A stretch of DNA of 64,000 nucleotides from Circinella umbellata (GCA_025093555.1 JAIWNF010000002.1:310001-374000); one strand, 5' to 3'; counted from the stretch's first letter, positions 22,643-35,600 are shown. The notes: a model not told the origin generated them from the sequence alone. Numbers and translations: made by a program.

Positions 22643-24312
22643 TTATTCAAATTTAACCAACTGATTGAAATTATTTTCTCCTGGTACCCAAATAACCAAT
22701 GGTGTGCTTCCTTCTATATAACGAGTTTCACGATGATAAAATAAAATTCCATCCAATTTAAAATCATACCCTTGCTCATTCATATACTTTTGAGGATTTT
22801 GGCTAACACTTGTGAATTCTGTCATCGGTATCGGACGTAAGGCTTTAAACTTATAAAACATGTTCTCGGTGGTCCGGGTATCCATTTCACTCTCCACTTT
22901 TGTTTGTAGCCAAAAATGCCTATTTTGGATGAATTTAGAATTGCATATAGCAAACAAGCCAAATAAAAAAAAAAGACTAAATGTACCTGAAATCAGTATC
23001 ACAATCATATATCGAATATCCTTTCCAACACATTACATCAAGTATATAAAACGTCCAGTGAATAGGGTCATATATACAATCAAGGATACATTGATTGGAG
23101 TTCTTCCAATCGTGTTTCCCTTTTGACCCATTAGGTAACATTGATTGAAATCGTTTCCATATTGAGCCTAGCGTAATCGGTAGCGTGTTAATTGATTGTG
23201 TGAGCTTTTCCCGCCCATTATATTTTACATGCGTGAAATCATCCATTAATATTAATTTATAAGTTTACCATTTTTTCTTCGAGCAATTGTTTCTCCTGTT
23301 ATGGAATATTGTTAAGCAATAATTAGAGAAAATGTAAACAAAAGCAAAATTGTATACATGTATACACTATACCTTTTCCTGTGGTAAGAATGCATCGTTT
23401 GCCAGTTGGATAAGGCATTATGACCCAGTTTTCATAAAAATCATGTGGTACTTCATCAAGAGATTCTCCATACATTACTCCATTTCTATATATAAATAAG
23501 TATAAATAAATTATAGTTGATTGGAAGATCAAAGTAACACGAACCCTTCTTGCTTCTTGAATTTTCTTTTATTCTTTTTCTTTTTGCCCTTGGTATTCTT
23601 TTTCGGTCGAGTAGTCTCCACTCTTTGAATTTTTGTATCATCGTCCATCCAATCTTCACCTTCATCGTCCGTATCACGACCACGTTTCATACTTTGTTGT
23701 TGCTGTTCTTCTTCATCTTTATCCACTGATAAGACATCACTATTAGATTCTTCTTCATCACTACTACTATAATCTTCATCTTCATTATCGCTATCATATT
23801 GCTCTGTTTTTGTATATTCTCGTCTTCTGGTATTCATGGTAGTTTGACGGCTCTTATATAAAAATGTTCAGCTTCTCGTTTTTTTTTTCGTCCTGTGAAT
23901 TAATTACACTACCAAAAAAAAATACAAGAAAATATAACATACGTACCGATTTTTGCCTTTCTAATGCTTGTCTACGTCTCTCCTCTTGTGTACCTCGTGC
24001 ATGTGCAAGCGGTGCCTTAAAAGATAAAAACGACTCTTGTCTCTGACTTTGTCGAAGAGCTGCGGAGGACATGGTGACATTTTGTTCAAATCGTGATGAA
24101 AGATCATCCCAATCCACATTGACCTTGCCTTTATACAAAGGTGTTGTCTTATTTTGTTCGTTCGCATTAGTATTTGATTGATCGGTGCTTGTCGTGTTTA
24201 TGTTATTGACAGGCTGAATATCGAAATTTGGCTTCCATTGTTGATCAGGATGCTGAAAAATAAAATTATTTGATTCAGTCTGTTTTGATTCCTTATTAGA
24301 AGAATTGTTCAT
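22643..24312 (-). CDS. Snurportin-1, import adaptor for m3G-capped snRNPs
   Basis: Six exons on the minus strand: 23947-24312, 23545-23852, 23373-23485, 23269-23295, 22987-23167, 22643-22919, giving 423 residues. Snurportin binds the trimethylguanosine cap of spliceosomal snRNPs and importin beta. Near residues 104-124, PLAHARGTQEERRRQALERQ resembles the importin-beta-binding segment. Acidic runs and then a Lys-rich stretch follow (about 140-225). The cap-binding domain begins with ENWVIMPYPTGKRCIL and includes WKRFQSMLPNGS, CILDCIYDPIHWTFYILDVM, CWKGYSIYDCDTDF and ILFYHRETRYIEGSTPLVIW. The Trp in DVMCW corresponds to the cap-stacking Trp as I recall it from the human protein. The 27-nt exon is needed to avoid a stop. 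The donor at 23544 (GTTCGT) is atypical. Confidence 0.93.
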
Positions 24313-24536
24313 TGCAAAAGTAACAGTGAAAGATAGATATAAGAATAGTAAAAAAAAAAAAGAAGTTACTACTATTCGCGTTCTTTTTTTTTTTTTTTGC
24401 AGGAACAACGTTCCGAATAAATAAAATAAAAATAAGAGGTCAGACACTGATTCAAATTCTATAAAAGGTAATTTTTTATGTTAGCTTTTCCTTTCTTACG
24501 ATCATCTATCAAAGAACAATCCGACAACTTCTTCAA
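24313..24536. promoter_or_regulatory. Shared divergent promoter of snurportin and the GPI ethanolamine-phosphate transferase
   Basis: Only 224 nt separate the two start codons. The gap contains a poly-A run near 24348 and a poly-T run near 24386. No specific motif is assigned. Confidence 0.5.
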
Positions 24537-27500
24537 ATGCTGTGCCAAGTGCAACAGCCACAGATTCTCATTTGTCTATTGGCAATTATACAAATTCTTG
24601 GACTAGCACTTTTTGCTCGTGGATTCTTTCCGTATAAAGTTTATTTGTCTGGATTTGCAAATGTCACAACAGCACCTCCTTGGCCAGATGCAAGTCAAAC
24701 GCGTCCAACATTAATAGAACCAGAATTTGATAGACTTGTTTTCATTGTTGTTGATGCACTTCGAAAGTATGTTTGTTCAATAAGTTTAACTTTTGGAATA
24801 GCGATATTTACTCGATAATAAAAACTATACTATTAGTGATTTTGTGCTTGGACCCGATTCTGGATTTGACTTTGTTAAGAGGTAAATAGTAAATAATAAA
24901 GTTCAATTTAAAAGACAAATATATAGCTTAAAACAACTTTTTAGTCAAATTGAATTGGGACAAGCCCTTCCATATACAGCCCGAGCAACAGCACCTACAG
25001 TAACTATGCCGCGAATCAAGGCACTAACAACAGGTAATATTTATGTTCTTGATGCTAGTACAGTAATTATGATTTTCATTTGTTTAATAATTAGCTTGCA
25101 CTACTTTTATATATTAATTAGGAACGGTGCCCAGTTTTCTCGATGCAATATTAAATATTGCTGAATCCGATACTAGTTCGTCTTTACAACATCACGATAA
25201 CTGGGTCCAACAATTTCGACAAACAGGAAATCGGACAATTCACTTTTTTGGTGATGACACATGGATTCGTTTATTCCCCAATACCTTTACTAAACATGAC
25301 GGTACCACATCTTTTTATGTATCTGATACTGTCCAAGTAGACCTTAACGTAACACGACATATTCAGCCTGTATTTTCAACACAAGACTGGGATGCCATTA
25401 TTCTTCATTATCTTGGATTAGATCATGTGGGTCATCTTGGTGGTCCTCGTAGTCCTTTAATGAAACCTAAACAACGAGAAATGGATCAAGCCGTTGAAAA
25501 AATATACGAAATTGTAGCGCAACAAGATGCTGAACGAATTAAACAAGATGTGAATGCAAAAGGAACATTAATTGTTTTATGTGGTGATCATGGAATGAAT
25601 GAAGTGAGCGATCTATTTTGTTCTTCATGCATATGTGCGCATTTATAATGCTGTTATCTAATATGAGCTATTATTTTAATTTATAAGGCAGGAAACCATG
25701 GCGGATCATCTATTGGTGAGACGTCTGCGGTAAATTTCTATTTATTTCATTTGCTTTTGTTTATTTTCTTCAAGTATAAACAAAAAATTTAATTTGTCTG
25801 TTTAGGCTCTAGTTTTTTTAAGCCCTCGCTTTGAATCACGACCAACTATCCGTCATCATGCTCAGGGCTTTCAAATTATTAATGAAGATATTACCACTCG
25901 GATTTTTGGTTTCCCTGTGATTGATCAAATTGATATTGTCCCCACACTTGCAAGTTTGTTTTCTTTTCCTATTCCGAAAAATAGCCTTGGAAAGTTGATC
26001 CCGGAATTGCTCCAAAGAAAGAATAGTGGGAACTCACCCGTGGAATTGTTACGAGCATTGCAACTAAATGCTTATCAACTAGGTCAGTTACTTTGTCGCA
26101 TGGTACCAGATTTGCCACAATATTTGGAAAATCCTATTACCCAGCCTTCTTTATCTGATACCAGGGGCCATATTGGGGAATTATATAGCCGTGCTGTTAT
26201 TGAACATAACAAGTTCTTATCATCATCTTTGGAAGATGTGGCTATTTCAGAAAATGCTGCGAAAAACTATCTCAAGGTAAATGATATGATTAAGAGCTTT
26301 TATCAGCTTTTTTTATTGTTTAAAATAACGTTGCAGTGACATTTCTCTTCTTCTATTTATAAATCTATCATTTTATTTTCGTCAGTTTATCCATGAAGCA
26401 CAATCACAATTAGCACGTACAGCAAGTGACTATAAAATTGTTGACATGACAGTGGGAACATTTTTAATGTTAATGAGCGCAGTAATATTTATTTACCAAT
26501 CTATCTTTTTCTCAGAAAGATCTTCATCGTTATGGTGGTCTACCAATTTGGCTGTATTTGGAATGTTGGCTGCGTATGGAGTGAGCTTGTTTGCCAGCAG
26601 TTTTATTGAAGAAGAGCATTCTATTTGGTACTATTTCACATCAACTCTATTTCTACTCTTGGCTATACAATGGTAAGCTTGCTTCAAATTTATTTTTTAT
26701 GTCCATACATGTATTTTTTTTTATCCAAAAGACACAATTTTAAATCGTTTGAGACGTTTTTTCCTTGTCTCTTATGATTTACTAGTTTCAAAATTCCAAA
26801 CAAGAGCATCGTGCAACAAATGTGGCTGTTCATCCAATGCATCCTACAGCTAGTTTTATTCCGTGTTACAATTGCATGGGACAGCAATATTAAACCATTG
26901 ATAATTGGCGAGTTAAAATGGCATATGCTTGCATTGACTCTCTTTACATCCATACTTTGGAATATATACATTTTGTCGTGGAGCAAATACAAACCTGTCC
27001 ACACAACGTCAGCGTCTGGTGCTGGTTATATTATTGCAATCTGCAAAATTATGATGGTTTTGATTATGACACTAACATGTTCATTGATATTCTTATATAA
27101 AACACAATCTGAAAGTCAACAAGAGAACGATATCCCAGAAGTCTATCAAAATTTCATCACAATATACCTTGAATTCGCAAATCAATTGGATCAAGTAGCA
27201 CTTGGTAGATTGATATATAACTATTGTGGGTCTGGTTTATTTCTCTTGACAGTGTTAGTATACCTAATCAAACGAGCAAGTATACTGGATATTCAAGGTA
27301 AGTTTCCTTGGTGTAAAGGTTGTGGACCAACAAAAAGTTAAACTGGAATATTGACACGTTGACCAAATAGGTCACGAACAACAAACAAAGAACCAGCATT
27401 ATTTGGACGTCCTTTTATGCATGGCCACACCAATACTGGTGTTATTCACACGCTCCTACTATGCACCTTTATTTATTCTTTATATCGTGCAACTTTGTTT

Positions 27501-28011
27501 CCTGCGTAGTTGGTACGGTGCACTACCATTATCGTTGGGCTCTTCAGAATTTTCACATTTTAATACACGTTTAGTAGCATTTATAATGCTTTGTATGATT
27601 CATGCAGCATTTTTCATGACGGGACATTCAAATTCAATTGCTGCAATTGATTTAAGTAATGCTTATATAGGTGTAACTGGCTATGATACAATACTAATTG
27701 GTGCGTTGACATTCTGTTCCAATTGGGCGACCAGTATTTGGTGGTGTATTGCTGGATGGATCTTGTTAGCTGACTGTGGTCATGTATCATCATGGTGGGA
27801 ATATGTTACTACACAATCTGCAATGTTTGGTACTTTTCTCTTGGTTCTCTCTGTAGCGGTCACAATCCTTCGTGAACATTTGTTTATTTGGACAGTATTT
27901 TCACCGAAATATCTATATCAAATGGCATGGACATGTCTTTTTCATTGGTGTGTTCAGGTGATTGGTGGTACCATTGCTATGCAACTTTATGCAATCCGCC
28001 GTACAAGTTAA
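24537..28011 (+). CDS. LAS21: GPI ethanolamine-phosphate transferase 2 (PIG-G / Las21 / Gpi7)
   Basis: Nine exons: 24537-24766, 24837-24881, 24945-25033, 25122-25603, 25688-25729, 25806-26276, 26386-26672, 26786-27297, 27371-28011, giving 932 residues. The ER enzyme adds ethanolamine phosphate to the second mannose of GPI anchors. Residues 1-30 include a membrane anchor followed by ARGFFPYKVY. The luminal alkaline-phosphatase-like domain has VFIVVDALRNDFVLG (metal Asp), APTVTMPRIKALTTG with the nucleophile Thr, FFGDDTWIRLFP, DGTTSFYVSD, DWDAIILHYLGLDHVGH, and CGDHGMNEAGNHGGSS for metal binding. From about residue 550 the protein has many membrane spans. The HYLGLDHVGH and PTVTMPR forms point to PIG-G rather than PIG-O or PIG-N. 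It is relevant to GPI proteins such as the Kre9-like product in this window. Confidence 0.96.
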
Positions 28012-28680
28012 AAGAAATGGCTTCTCCCCCCTTTCATAAAAAAATTACTATTAATTTCATTTTCATCAGCTATTACGTAGTAATTATAAATAGTGATATC
28101 ATTTAATAAAGTATTAATACATATAGACTTATATACAATTCAAAATTTTCTACGTATCAGACAATGTATTATTAGAGAAAACTAGAAAATTGTAGTTCGT
28201 GGGGGTACTTTCCTGGGTAATCTTCGCACAAATAAAAAAAATGGGGAGTTTTGTTATGCTACGTATGACAGAGCCCGTTTTTTTTTTTTTAAAAAAAAAA
28301 GTACAGTAACCCCAAAGAAAAATGAAAAGGGGTAAAGATACTATATTGTACTTGATAATAATAATCTTCAAAGTACTGTACATTAAATGACTTCAGATGC
28401 TACTAACAGATAATATGTTGTTTAACATGATTAGAATGCTTTCAGACCACCAAAAAAAGAAATGGGAATTATACACATGGACCTGTCTAGTGAAAGATGA
28501 TAATTATTGTAACGGTGTTTATTCTTATACAGCACCTGCCTAAATACATATCTATGTTTCAATCGAGCACTACTACTCTTTTTTTGTTTTTATGCTTCTA
28601 CGTACATAATGTTGGAATTTTTGAAATATTATGCCTAAAAGAATAATGAAACTTTCTAACCATCTGTTTTTTTTTACAAT

Positions 28681-29237
28681 TTATAAATAACCATCCACAA
28701 CAATATCGATATCTCGGGTGCACGGGCCTCCTTGTTGTGTTACCGTAGTAATGCGAACTCCATAGTTGGCGGGACTCAGCGTGTTTTGTTGAGATAAACA
28801 GCACTTTCTGTCTATCCAACCACTGTTGTCTCATAATTTCGGTGTCCGCCAATAAATGCATTTCTTGGATCTTTAAAAAAAATTTCTCCTAGAAAAAAGC
28901 ATTTATCTATTTTATTGTCAAATGTTACTGGTGAAAGGAATAGAACTAGTACCAATATCTTGGAAAAATCAACAATATGCGTTTCATAAGAAACAACAAT
29001 CCTCAGGAAGTAATTCTGAAAAGTTAAGCAATTTTCTCTTCTTTTGATTCGTTTATGTATGATTACATCAACTAGCGCATCCATAAATGGAAATGTCAGA
29101 AGTCCCTTCTTTTTTTTCAAGCAATAGTGGTACAAAAAGAGATAATACAACAAAATAACAAGAGTAATGCCCAGTAAAACTAAAATATCATATAATTGGT
29201 AATAAAATAACAACAATAAGATTGATTTGTACATCAT
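28681..29237 (-). pseudogene. Possible broken or unresolved gene of unknown family
   Basis: A minus-strand frame from ATG 29237 starts with a hydrophobic, membrane-like segment and runs to DPRNAFIGGHRNYETTVVG before TAG at 28812. A different frame then gives DNSGWIDRKCCLSQQNTLSP, continues through YGVRITTVTQQGGPCTRDID and ends DIVVDGYL with TAA at 28681. The second part has good coding character and three Cys. The two parts join by a one-base shift, or by an acceptor at about 28825 with an intron I cannot place. I do not recognise the family. Confidence 0.3.
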
Positions 29238-30320
29238 ATATGGTTTCTCCTGAAGGAAAAAAGCAAGAAGTTAAAAAAAATTAAATGTTTGTCCGAGCTA
29301 GTATCATTCGGCTCTAAACGGAATGTCCCGATCAAGTGTTTCAAAATGATGTAAAGCCAGAAGCATTTTGACCGTATAAAAAAAATATAATATAATCTAA
29401 AGAAGGCAACGATCTTCTCTCGCTCGTGATCGCATCTGTTTTCAAAGCATCAATGCACGTCAAAAGAAAAAAAGCAGCTGGTAGTTGAAAAATAACGAGA
29501 GTGTAATGTGAAGAGATAAAGAATGGAGTAATTCAATTATCCTATCAACTAGGCTATAACGACGATACTTATACTTTTTTTTTATAAAAAGAAAATATTG
29601 GTAAAGTACCTGCCTTTTTGTCTGAAGAGAACAATATAGAATTTTTTTTTAGTAAATAGACAAGTTCAGCAAAACTTTCTGATAGAATTACGTACGATGT
29701 TATTGTCATCATGAAACTTTTTGAAAAAAAATATCAAAATTATAATGAATGACATAAAAAATGTTATGGTACGTACTACCAATAAGATATAAAAAAGTGT
29801 TTCATCGTCATTAACATCACCAACAATTTTTTTCTTTGTCCTACAAGGAAATAAACTTTTGCCCAATACTGATATCTAGTCTTCTCTCATCTCTTTTTAT
29901 TACAATTCGTAATGTTATCAATTGAAAAGTGAAATCGCGTCTAAACAAGGCAAACTTTTGCAGATGAGATGCTATTTTGATGTGGCGTATTTTCATGTCC
30001 AAACACGATTTATGGGCCCGACTATTCGGCCTACTTTTTTTCAATCATACGAAACACATTCCTATGAAGTATGTTGCAGACGCATGTATGTTACAGTCTT
30101 TTATTATTCTTTATCGTATGTATCTACTAAATTTAGATAGGGGAAACAAGGATATGGTAAGAACCAGAGGGAAATGAACAAGGTAAATTAATCGTGTAAC
30201 ATACTGTATGGTGCTGACAGATCTTTGAGCAACGTGAAGAAAACTCATACAATGCACTTTTTACTTTTTCTAACAAAGCTACCAACTTTATTCAAAAATA
30301 ACATGCCAAAAAAACAAAGT

Positions 30321-30354
30321 ACACACACACACACACATGTGTGTGTGTGTGTGT
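30321..30354. repeat. Perfect palindromic microsatellite (AC)8-AT-(GT)8
   Basis: Eight AC units, a central AT and eight GT units make a 34-nt perfect inverted repeat with no spacer. It can fold on itself in single-stranded form. No gene overlaps it. Confidence 0.95.
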
Positions 30355-31087
30355 GCACCAATAATAACAATTAAACAAAAAGATAAAGTCTTGTCATACC
30401 TCATCATATTACCGTTCGTTGATAATCTAGCCCATTAGTAATTTATAAGTGGTAAGACAAACACAGTTAATCGTCATGATCTTTCTAAAACAACGATACT
30501 GTCATATTCTATGAGAGGGAGAGGGAGAACCGGTTCTCTTATCAGAACGTGCGTACATGCATGCAGGTTCGATGGTATCGATCGACATAACATGCCCGAT
30601 AAACTGGGACTTGTAATAATATATTTGAATTTACCAACAAGTTACTATTATAGGTAATGCTCATATAATACTGTAGTAGTTATTCATGTATTTATATAAT
30701 AAAATTAATGGACTTATATATTAAAATGGGATCATATACAGCTGCCATAGGTTAAAAATTTACATAGTGTTATTGAGAATATAGGGAATATGTATATGTA
30801 TGGAAAGTGGAAAGGAAAAATCGGTGTTACTAAAGAAAAAGAAATTTGCATGTTTGGTAAAAAGAAAGATAATAAAAAAGAGAGAAAAAGGGCGTATAAT
30901 GGTAGTAGTAGTGCAATTAAAAAAAATATAAAGAGAGTTTTTTCCTTTTTCTTCATTCCTCCGTGGTACACAGAAGACGATAAAAAAAATAAGAACGAGT
31001 GTAAAAAAAAAAAAAGAAACAACAAAAAATTAGGGAGGGAAAAACAAGCGAAATATAAACGAATGAGACCAATGTGCAATGCTAGGA

Positions 31088-31918
31088 CTAAATCGTATCC
31101 CGGATACGTTTTTTTATAAATGCCAGTACTTCCGGACCTGTACGGCATTTGGGTTCGTTTCTGAAATGTCGTCCGCGTGCATCTGATCGCGGAAAAGCTT
31201 TCAAACAACAAGGACATACATATGGTTTAACTCCTGTGTGAACTCGGGTATGTCGTTCAAGGTCGTGACGCCTCGCAAAGTTTCTGGAACAAACACCGCA
31301 TTGATATGGTCGACCATTGCTTGTTGTCGAATGTCGGCGTGAATACGCACGGTGTGATGTACTAATACTCGTAGTAGAACACCGTTCGACAGGACTAGCG
31401 TGTTTTGTTGTCATCTCTTCATAGCAGCTATTACTTAGAACGCTGCAAGAGCTATTAGAGCTACTGCTTGTACTACTAGCGCTACTGCTGCTACTGCTGC
31501 TGCTACTACTGCTGCTACTGTTACTGCTACTGCTGTCACGTCTGCAAGTAAAGTAGTCAGCCATTGGGTATTGCTTTTCGGATCGAGTCGTCAACGATGT
31601 ATTAATATATGAACAGCAGCTTCTCAATGGCATACACTTCAAGTCGACACCATTTTCCGGATATATCAAGGGTGGAGGAGATTCTTCTTGCCATGACGAT
31701 GGTGAAAGCCAAGAAGATTCTTGTGGAGCCCACGGGGAGGATGCAGAATCATATTCTTGGAGTTTGGGTTCTTGTTCACGACACTCCTGTCGATATTGAT
31801 TCGGCGTTAACTCGCAATTTTCATAGACAAAAGGTCGTTGAAGGTGAAGCAACTGATATTGGTCTTGGTAATGATGATGAAGAGGAAGTGGATGTGGTGA
31901 AGAGAAGGCAGGAACCAT
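31088..31918 (-). CDS. Two-finger C2H2-type zinc-finger protein, probable transcription factor
   Basis: Intronless frame of 276 residues. The first 110 residues are His/Pro/Gln/Ser-rich, then a pure Ser-dominated run of about 35 residues lies near 130-165. The zinc fingers are at the C-terminus: YQCGVCSRNFARRHDLERHT (completed by RVH) and a second, PYVCPCCLKAFPRSDARGRH, joined by the TGVKPY linker that marks tandem DNA-binding fingers. The second finger ends H-x6-C instead of H-x3-H. The finger order and RKHDLERH/RSDARGRH recognition helices resemble fungal stress-type regulators, but I cannot name an ortholog. It lies in the same direction as the oligopeptidase gene, 766 nt beyond that gene's stop. 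Confidence 0.82.
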   Translation of the reverse strand: MVPAFSSPHPLPLHHHYQDQYQLLHLQRPFVYENCELTPNQYRQECREQEPKLQEYDSASSPWAPQESSWLSPSSWQEESPPPLIYPENGVDLKCMPLRSCCSYINTSLTTRSEKQYPMADYFTCRRDSSSSNSSSSSSSSSSSSSASSTSSSSNSSCSVLSNSCYEEMTTKHASPVERCSTTSISTSHRAYSRRHSTTSNGRPYQCGVCSRNFARRHDLERHTRVHTGVKPYVCPCCLKAFPRSDARGRHFRNEPKCRTGPEVLAFIKKRIRDTI

Positions 31919-32683
31919 AATTGCAAATAATATGAAAAAAAGAAAAGCAAAACAAAGGTAAATTGTTTTTCAAAACTTTTTTGTTTTGTTTTGTTTAAGG
32001 ACAGGCAAACAGGAAAAAAAAGAAGCAGGTTAATAAATGCAAAAGAATGCTGAATACCCGTTTTTATATAAAATTTAATACCAATACTTGTAGAAAGAGT
32101 GCGACTGATAAAAGTCTCAACAGTTTTTGTTGTCAAAAACGGTAACTTCCATATAAAAGAAAGATGGGATAAAATAATGTGTACTTCCTGTGCTTTATTT
32201 TTATTAATACACGTGACCCGTTAAACAAACTATTTCATTCTTGCAATCTCGTTCTATTCTCTTTTTGGACTAGCCTTCGTTTATTGAAAAACAAGAGAAC
32301 ACACTCGGAAGCATTCCTTCTTCCGAAGAAAAATAAGGTCCTTTGAGTACAGAAAAATCGTCAACAATCGTCCCATTAAATATAACCAGAACCAACCACG
32401 CAAGTTTCACCACGATGATCGATTTTGAACCTGGGTTTCTTTCTCTATTTACTATTTAGTTTTTGGTGAAATGAGAAAGTGTTAAAAGGCGTCATAGCAC
32501 ATTCTATTTCTATGAGATATTGATGATGCCACTACTCATAAGCCAGGGGGTGGAGAAGTTATTTTTTTGTGTACTAATATGTAATTACTATAACAAGAAA
32601 AAATTGCAGGAAAAAAAATAACAATAGTGCTAATAAATGCTTATATAAATCATTACAATAAGTTTATTAGGCCAACATAAGTT
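31919..32683. other. Intergenic region upstream of the zinc-finger gene
   Basis: AT-rich with poly-A and a TTTTG-repeat near 31978-31998. It carries the promoter of the zinc-finger gene and the 3' UTR of the oligopeptidase. The minus frame 31807-32136 is a chance overlap. Confidence 0.55.
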
Positions 32684-35600
32684 CTATTTGTGGGCCAATA
32701 ACCCAGAATGCCGTAATAATGCGCTAACATCAACATTACCCCTGCCTCGAAACATTTTCCAAACTTCACTTGGTGGAGTTCCACCACCGAGGGCCAGAAT
32801 AGTATCACGGTACAATGTTCCAATTTGTGATATGGCCGGTTTACCTCCTTGTTGCGCTGCTTCTTCAAATGCAGCATAGGCATCTGCTGAGTAAGTTTCT
32901 GACCATTTGTAACTATAGTATAGTACCCATGTATGCGTTAACACCACTAGTTGAAAGATTGAAAGAAAAAAAATAATAGATTTGCTTTTTTCTAAGCCCC
33001 TCCTCAGCGTACCTATAATAACCTGCACTATATCCACCACCAAAGATATGAAGAAAACTACAAAGGAATCGATCCTCTGGTAATCTTGGAATGAGTGTTG
33101 TACCCTTGGCGATCTCTGCATCGAGATCAAAAACGGACTTATCCGAAGATGACTTTGGTGGTGTGAACGTGGAATGCAAAGCCAGGTCAACCTTGGAAAA
33201 ATGAAGCTGTTTTTTTTTTGTTATTGTTGTCGTCCAGATTTAGTTTCAGTATTTATGATAGAATAAAAAAATGATTAAATATTACTGTACCTGTCTTAAC
33301 ATGGCCATACCACTCAGAAACTCGCGACCCTTAACAAGTGCATCAATCATTTCCTGAGGCATATTTTCTCCTGTCTTGTAATGTCCAGATAAACGGTTAA
33401 GCCATTCTGGTTCGCTGCAAAAGTTCTCCATGAATTGCGATGCAACCTGGGTAATATACAACAAATGTAGTTCAATAAAAAGTAGAAAAAGGATATGGTG
33501 CAAGAGCCAGACGATAATATGAAAAAATGTTTACACTTTTTTCTTACCTCAACAAAGTCCCATTCGATACCGTTAATACCAGAAGCATCAGGGTACTCTA
33601 CACGGGTCATCATCTAATCAAATAGTCAGCCGACAGATTTTCAATATTATTAGTATTGACATTTTTAAGATATTTGGTCTGGAACTCACATGTTGCAAGC
33701 AGTGTCCGAATTCGTGAAACAATGTCTCGACATCTCTGAATTTCATCAAGGAAGGTTCATCTTGCGACTGTGGTGGTGGTTGATTACATATAAGGTATGC
33801 TAATACAACGAGTACAGATTTTTTTTAAAAAAAAGGAAGAATCAAGGGGTTAAAACTCGTCATATATCAAAGAAAAAATAAAAAGCAATAATAACAATAA
33901 CAATAACAATAACGGTAGCAATAACAACAATAGCAAAGAACTTACCAACAGGCAGGGTTACACGACCATCTAAGTGCTTGGTTCTTGTGGTTACAGTGTC
34001 CATCCATGCACCGCTCCTCTTTTCTGAAGGTCTGGAATAGAAATCGCCATAAAAATACGCCTTGACTTCACCTTTTTCAGACACTTCAAAAACTTTAACA
34101 TCGTCGTGCCACGTTGTAATTTTGTTTGTTTCCAATTCAGCCGGACTTAATTCTCGTACTTGAACGCCCAAGATTTCGTTTGCTACATCAAACAATCCTT
34201 GGAGCACTTTGGGGAAAGCAAAATATTGAGAAATAGTTTCTTCATCAAACTTAAATAATTTTTTGCGATATTGTTCAGATGCATAAGATGTATCCCAAGG
34301 TGACAACGGGGCTGACATACCCAATTCGGTGGCTGCAAACTGCGTTAATTTTTCAACCTCTTTTTGTGCACTTCCGATAGATGCATCAAATAATCTGTCA
34401 AGTAGGTTCTGGGCCGATTCGATGTCCTGGGCCATTTTGACGGAAAGGGACAAATCCGCGTGCGACTTGTAACCCAGTAAATTGGCCTTTTCGCGCCGCA
34501 AGCATAAGATCTCGTTAATGACTGGTTCGTTGTTCATTACACCTTCCGAAGCCTTGGTAATGTTAGCTCTATATATCTATTTTAAAACATGTGACTTTTT
34601 GTTAATGAAGTGTTTTGCTGCATTTACACAGCCACTTTTCTTGCCATGTATTTCATTATATATAAATATTACCTCTTCACGTAAAGCACGGTTACTACAA
34701 TTCATCATGAATGGTCCATAAATAGGGAAATCGAGAGTAATACAGTATCCTTCCGTTTCACCAAGCTGTTCTCCATTCTTTTTAAGCGTTTCTAAGAGTG
34801 TTTCTGAACATCCTTCCAACTCAGTGCTATCTTTTACAACGCGCTTATAAGCCTTTGTCGCATCCAATACATTGTTGTTGAACGAAAGGGATAATTGAGA
34901 AAGTCGTTCCGAAATTTCGTTAAATCGTTTCTTTTCAGGAGAATTTTCAGGAAATCCGATACCAGCATTTTTCATACTACGTAACGATTTATCTATGATA
35001 CGTTGTTGTACACTGTTCAATTTGTTCCATTCGTCCGAGTTCTTCAATGTTTCCAAGGCATTATACTTGGGAATTGATTGATTCATAAGCAAGCTTAATT
35101 TGATAAATTCCGGCTTTTTATAGAATGACAAGTCAGTAAAGGTCATTTTAATCTCTCAGGTGATATGTCAAAATTCATTTCCTCTCAATTCTTTGACAAC
35201 ATTTTTCTTTTTTAACTGTACCTGGATTTTTTCTAATGTTTCACGCAATTCAGGAGAGTTTTTGACACCATTTAAGTGCGACAAAAGACCATATGCTCGT
35301 GAGATTTCATCTTCCAACTCGGATACTATAGATAAAGAAAAAAATAATTGTTACCGAGCGCACTTAATTAATTCTACACCCAGCATTCCTTCATTCTTTT
35401 TAAGTAAGCTTTTACGATTTAAATTTATTAACATGGTTATTATACTTTACATTGTCCGATTGTGCCATCAAAAGTAGGTTGGAATTCTTTTTCTAATGCC
35501 AAAAACTTGTCTCGTGCTTCATTGATCAATTGCTGAAACACAGGGATAGCTTGTTCTGGTTTGCATTCTCCCAAAAGTTTCTCGAAATTGGGAAAGAGTT

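Larger units (their letters stand above)
28012..31087. other. Gene-poor 3.1 kb between the GPI transferase and zinc-finger genes
   Basis: No intact, recognisable gene. It contains coding-like traces on the minus strand at 28681-29237, a perfect 34-nt palindrome at 30321-30354 and AT-rich filler. The plus frame 30790-31119 is Lys-rich chance sequence next to and partly opposite the zinc-finger gene. Confidence 0.5.

Noticed and set aside
22977..23246. Continuous frame MDDFTHVKYNG... into snurportin
   Set aside because: Part of it (23168-23268) is an intron. Splicing it out joins ARRKNG to SIWKRFQ, as the cap-binding domain requires; reading through from the previous exon meets a stop.
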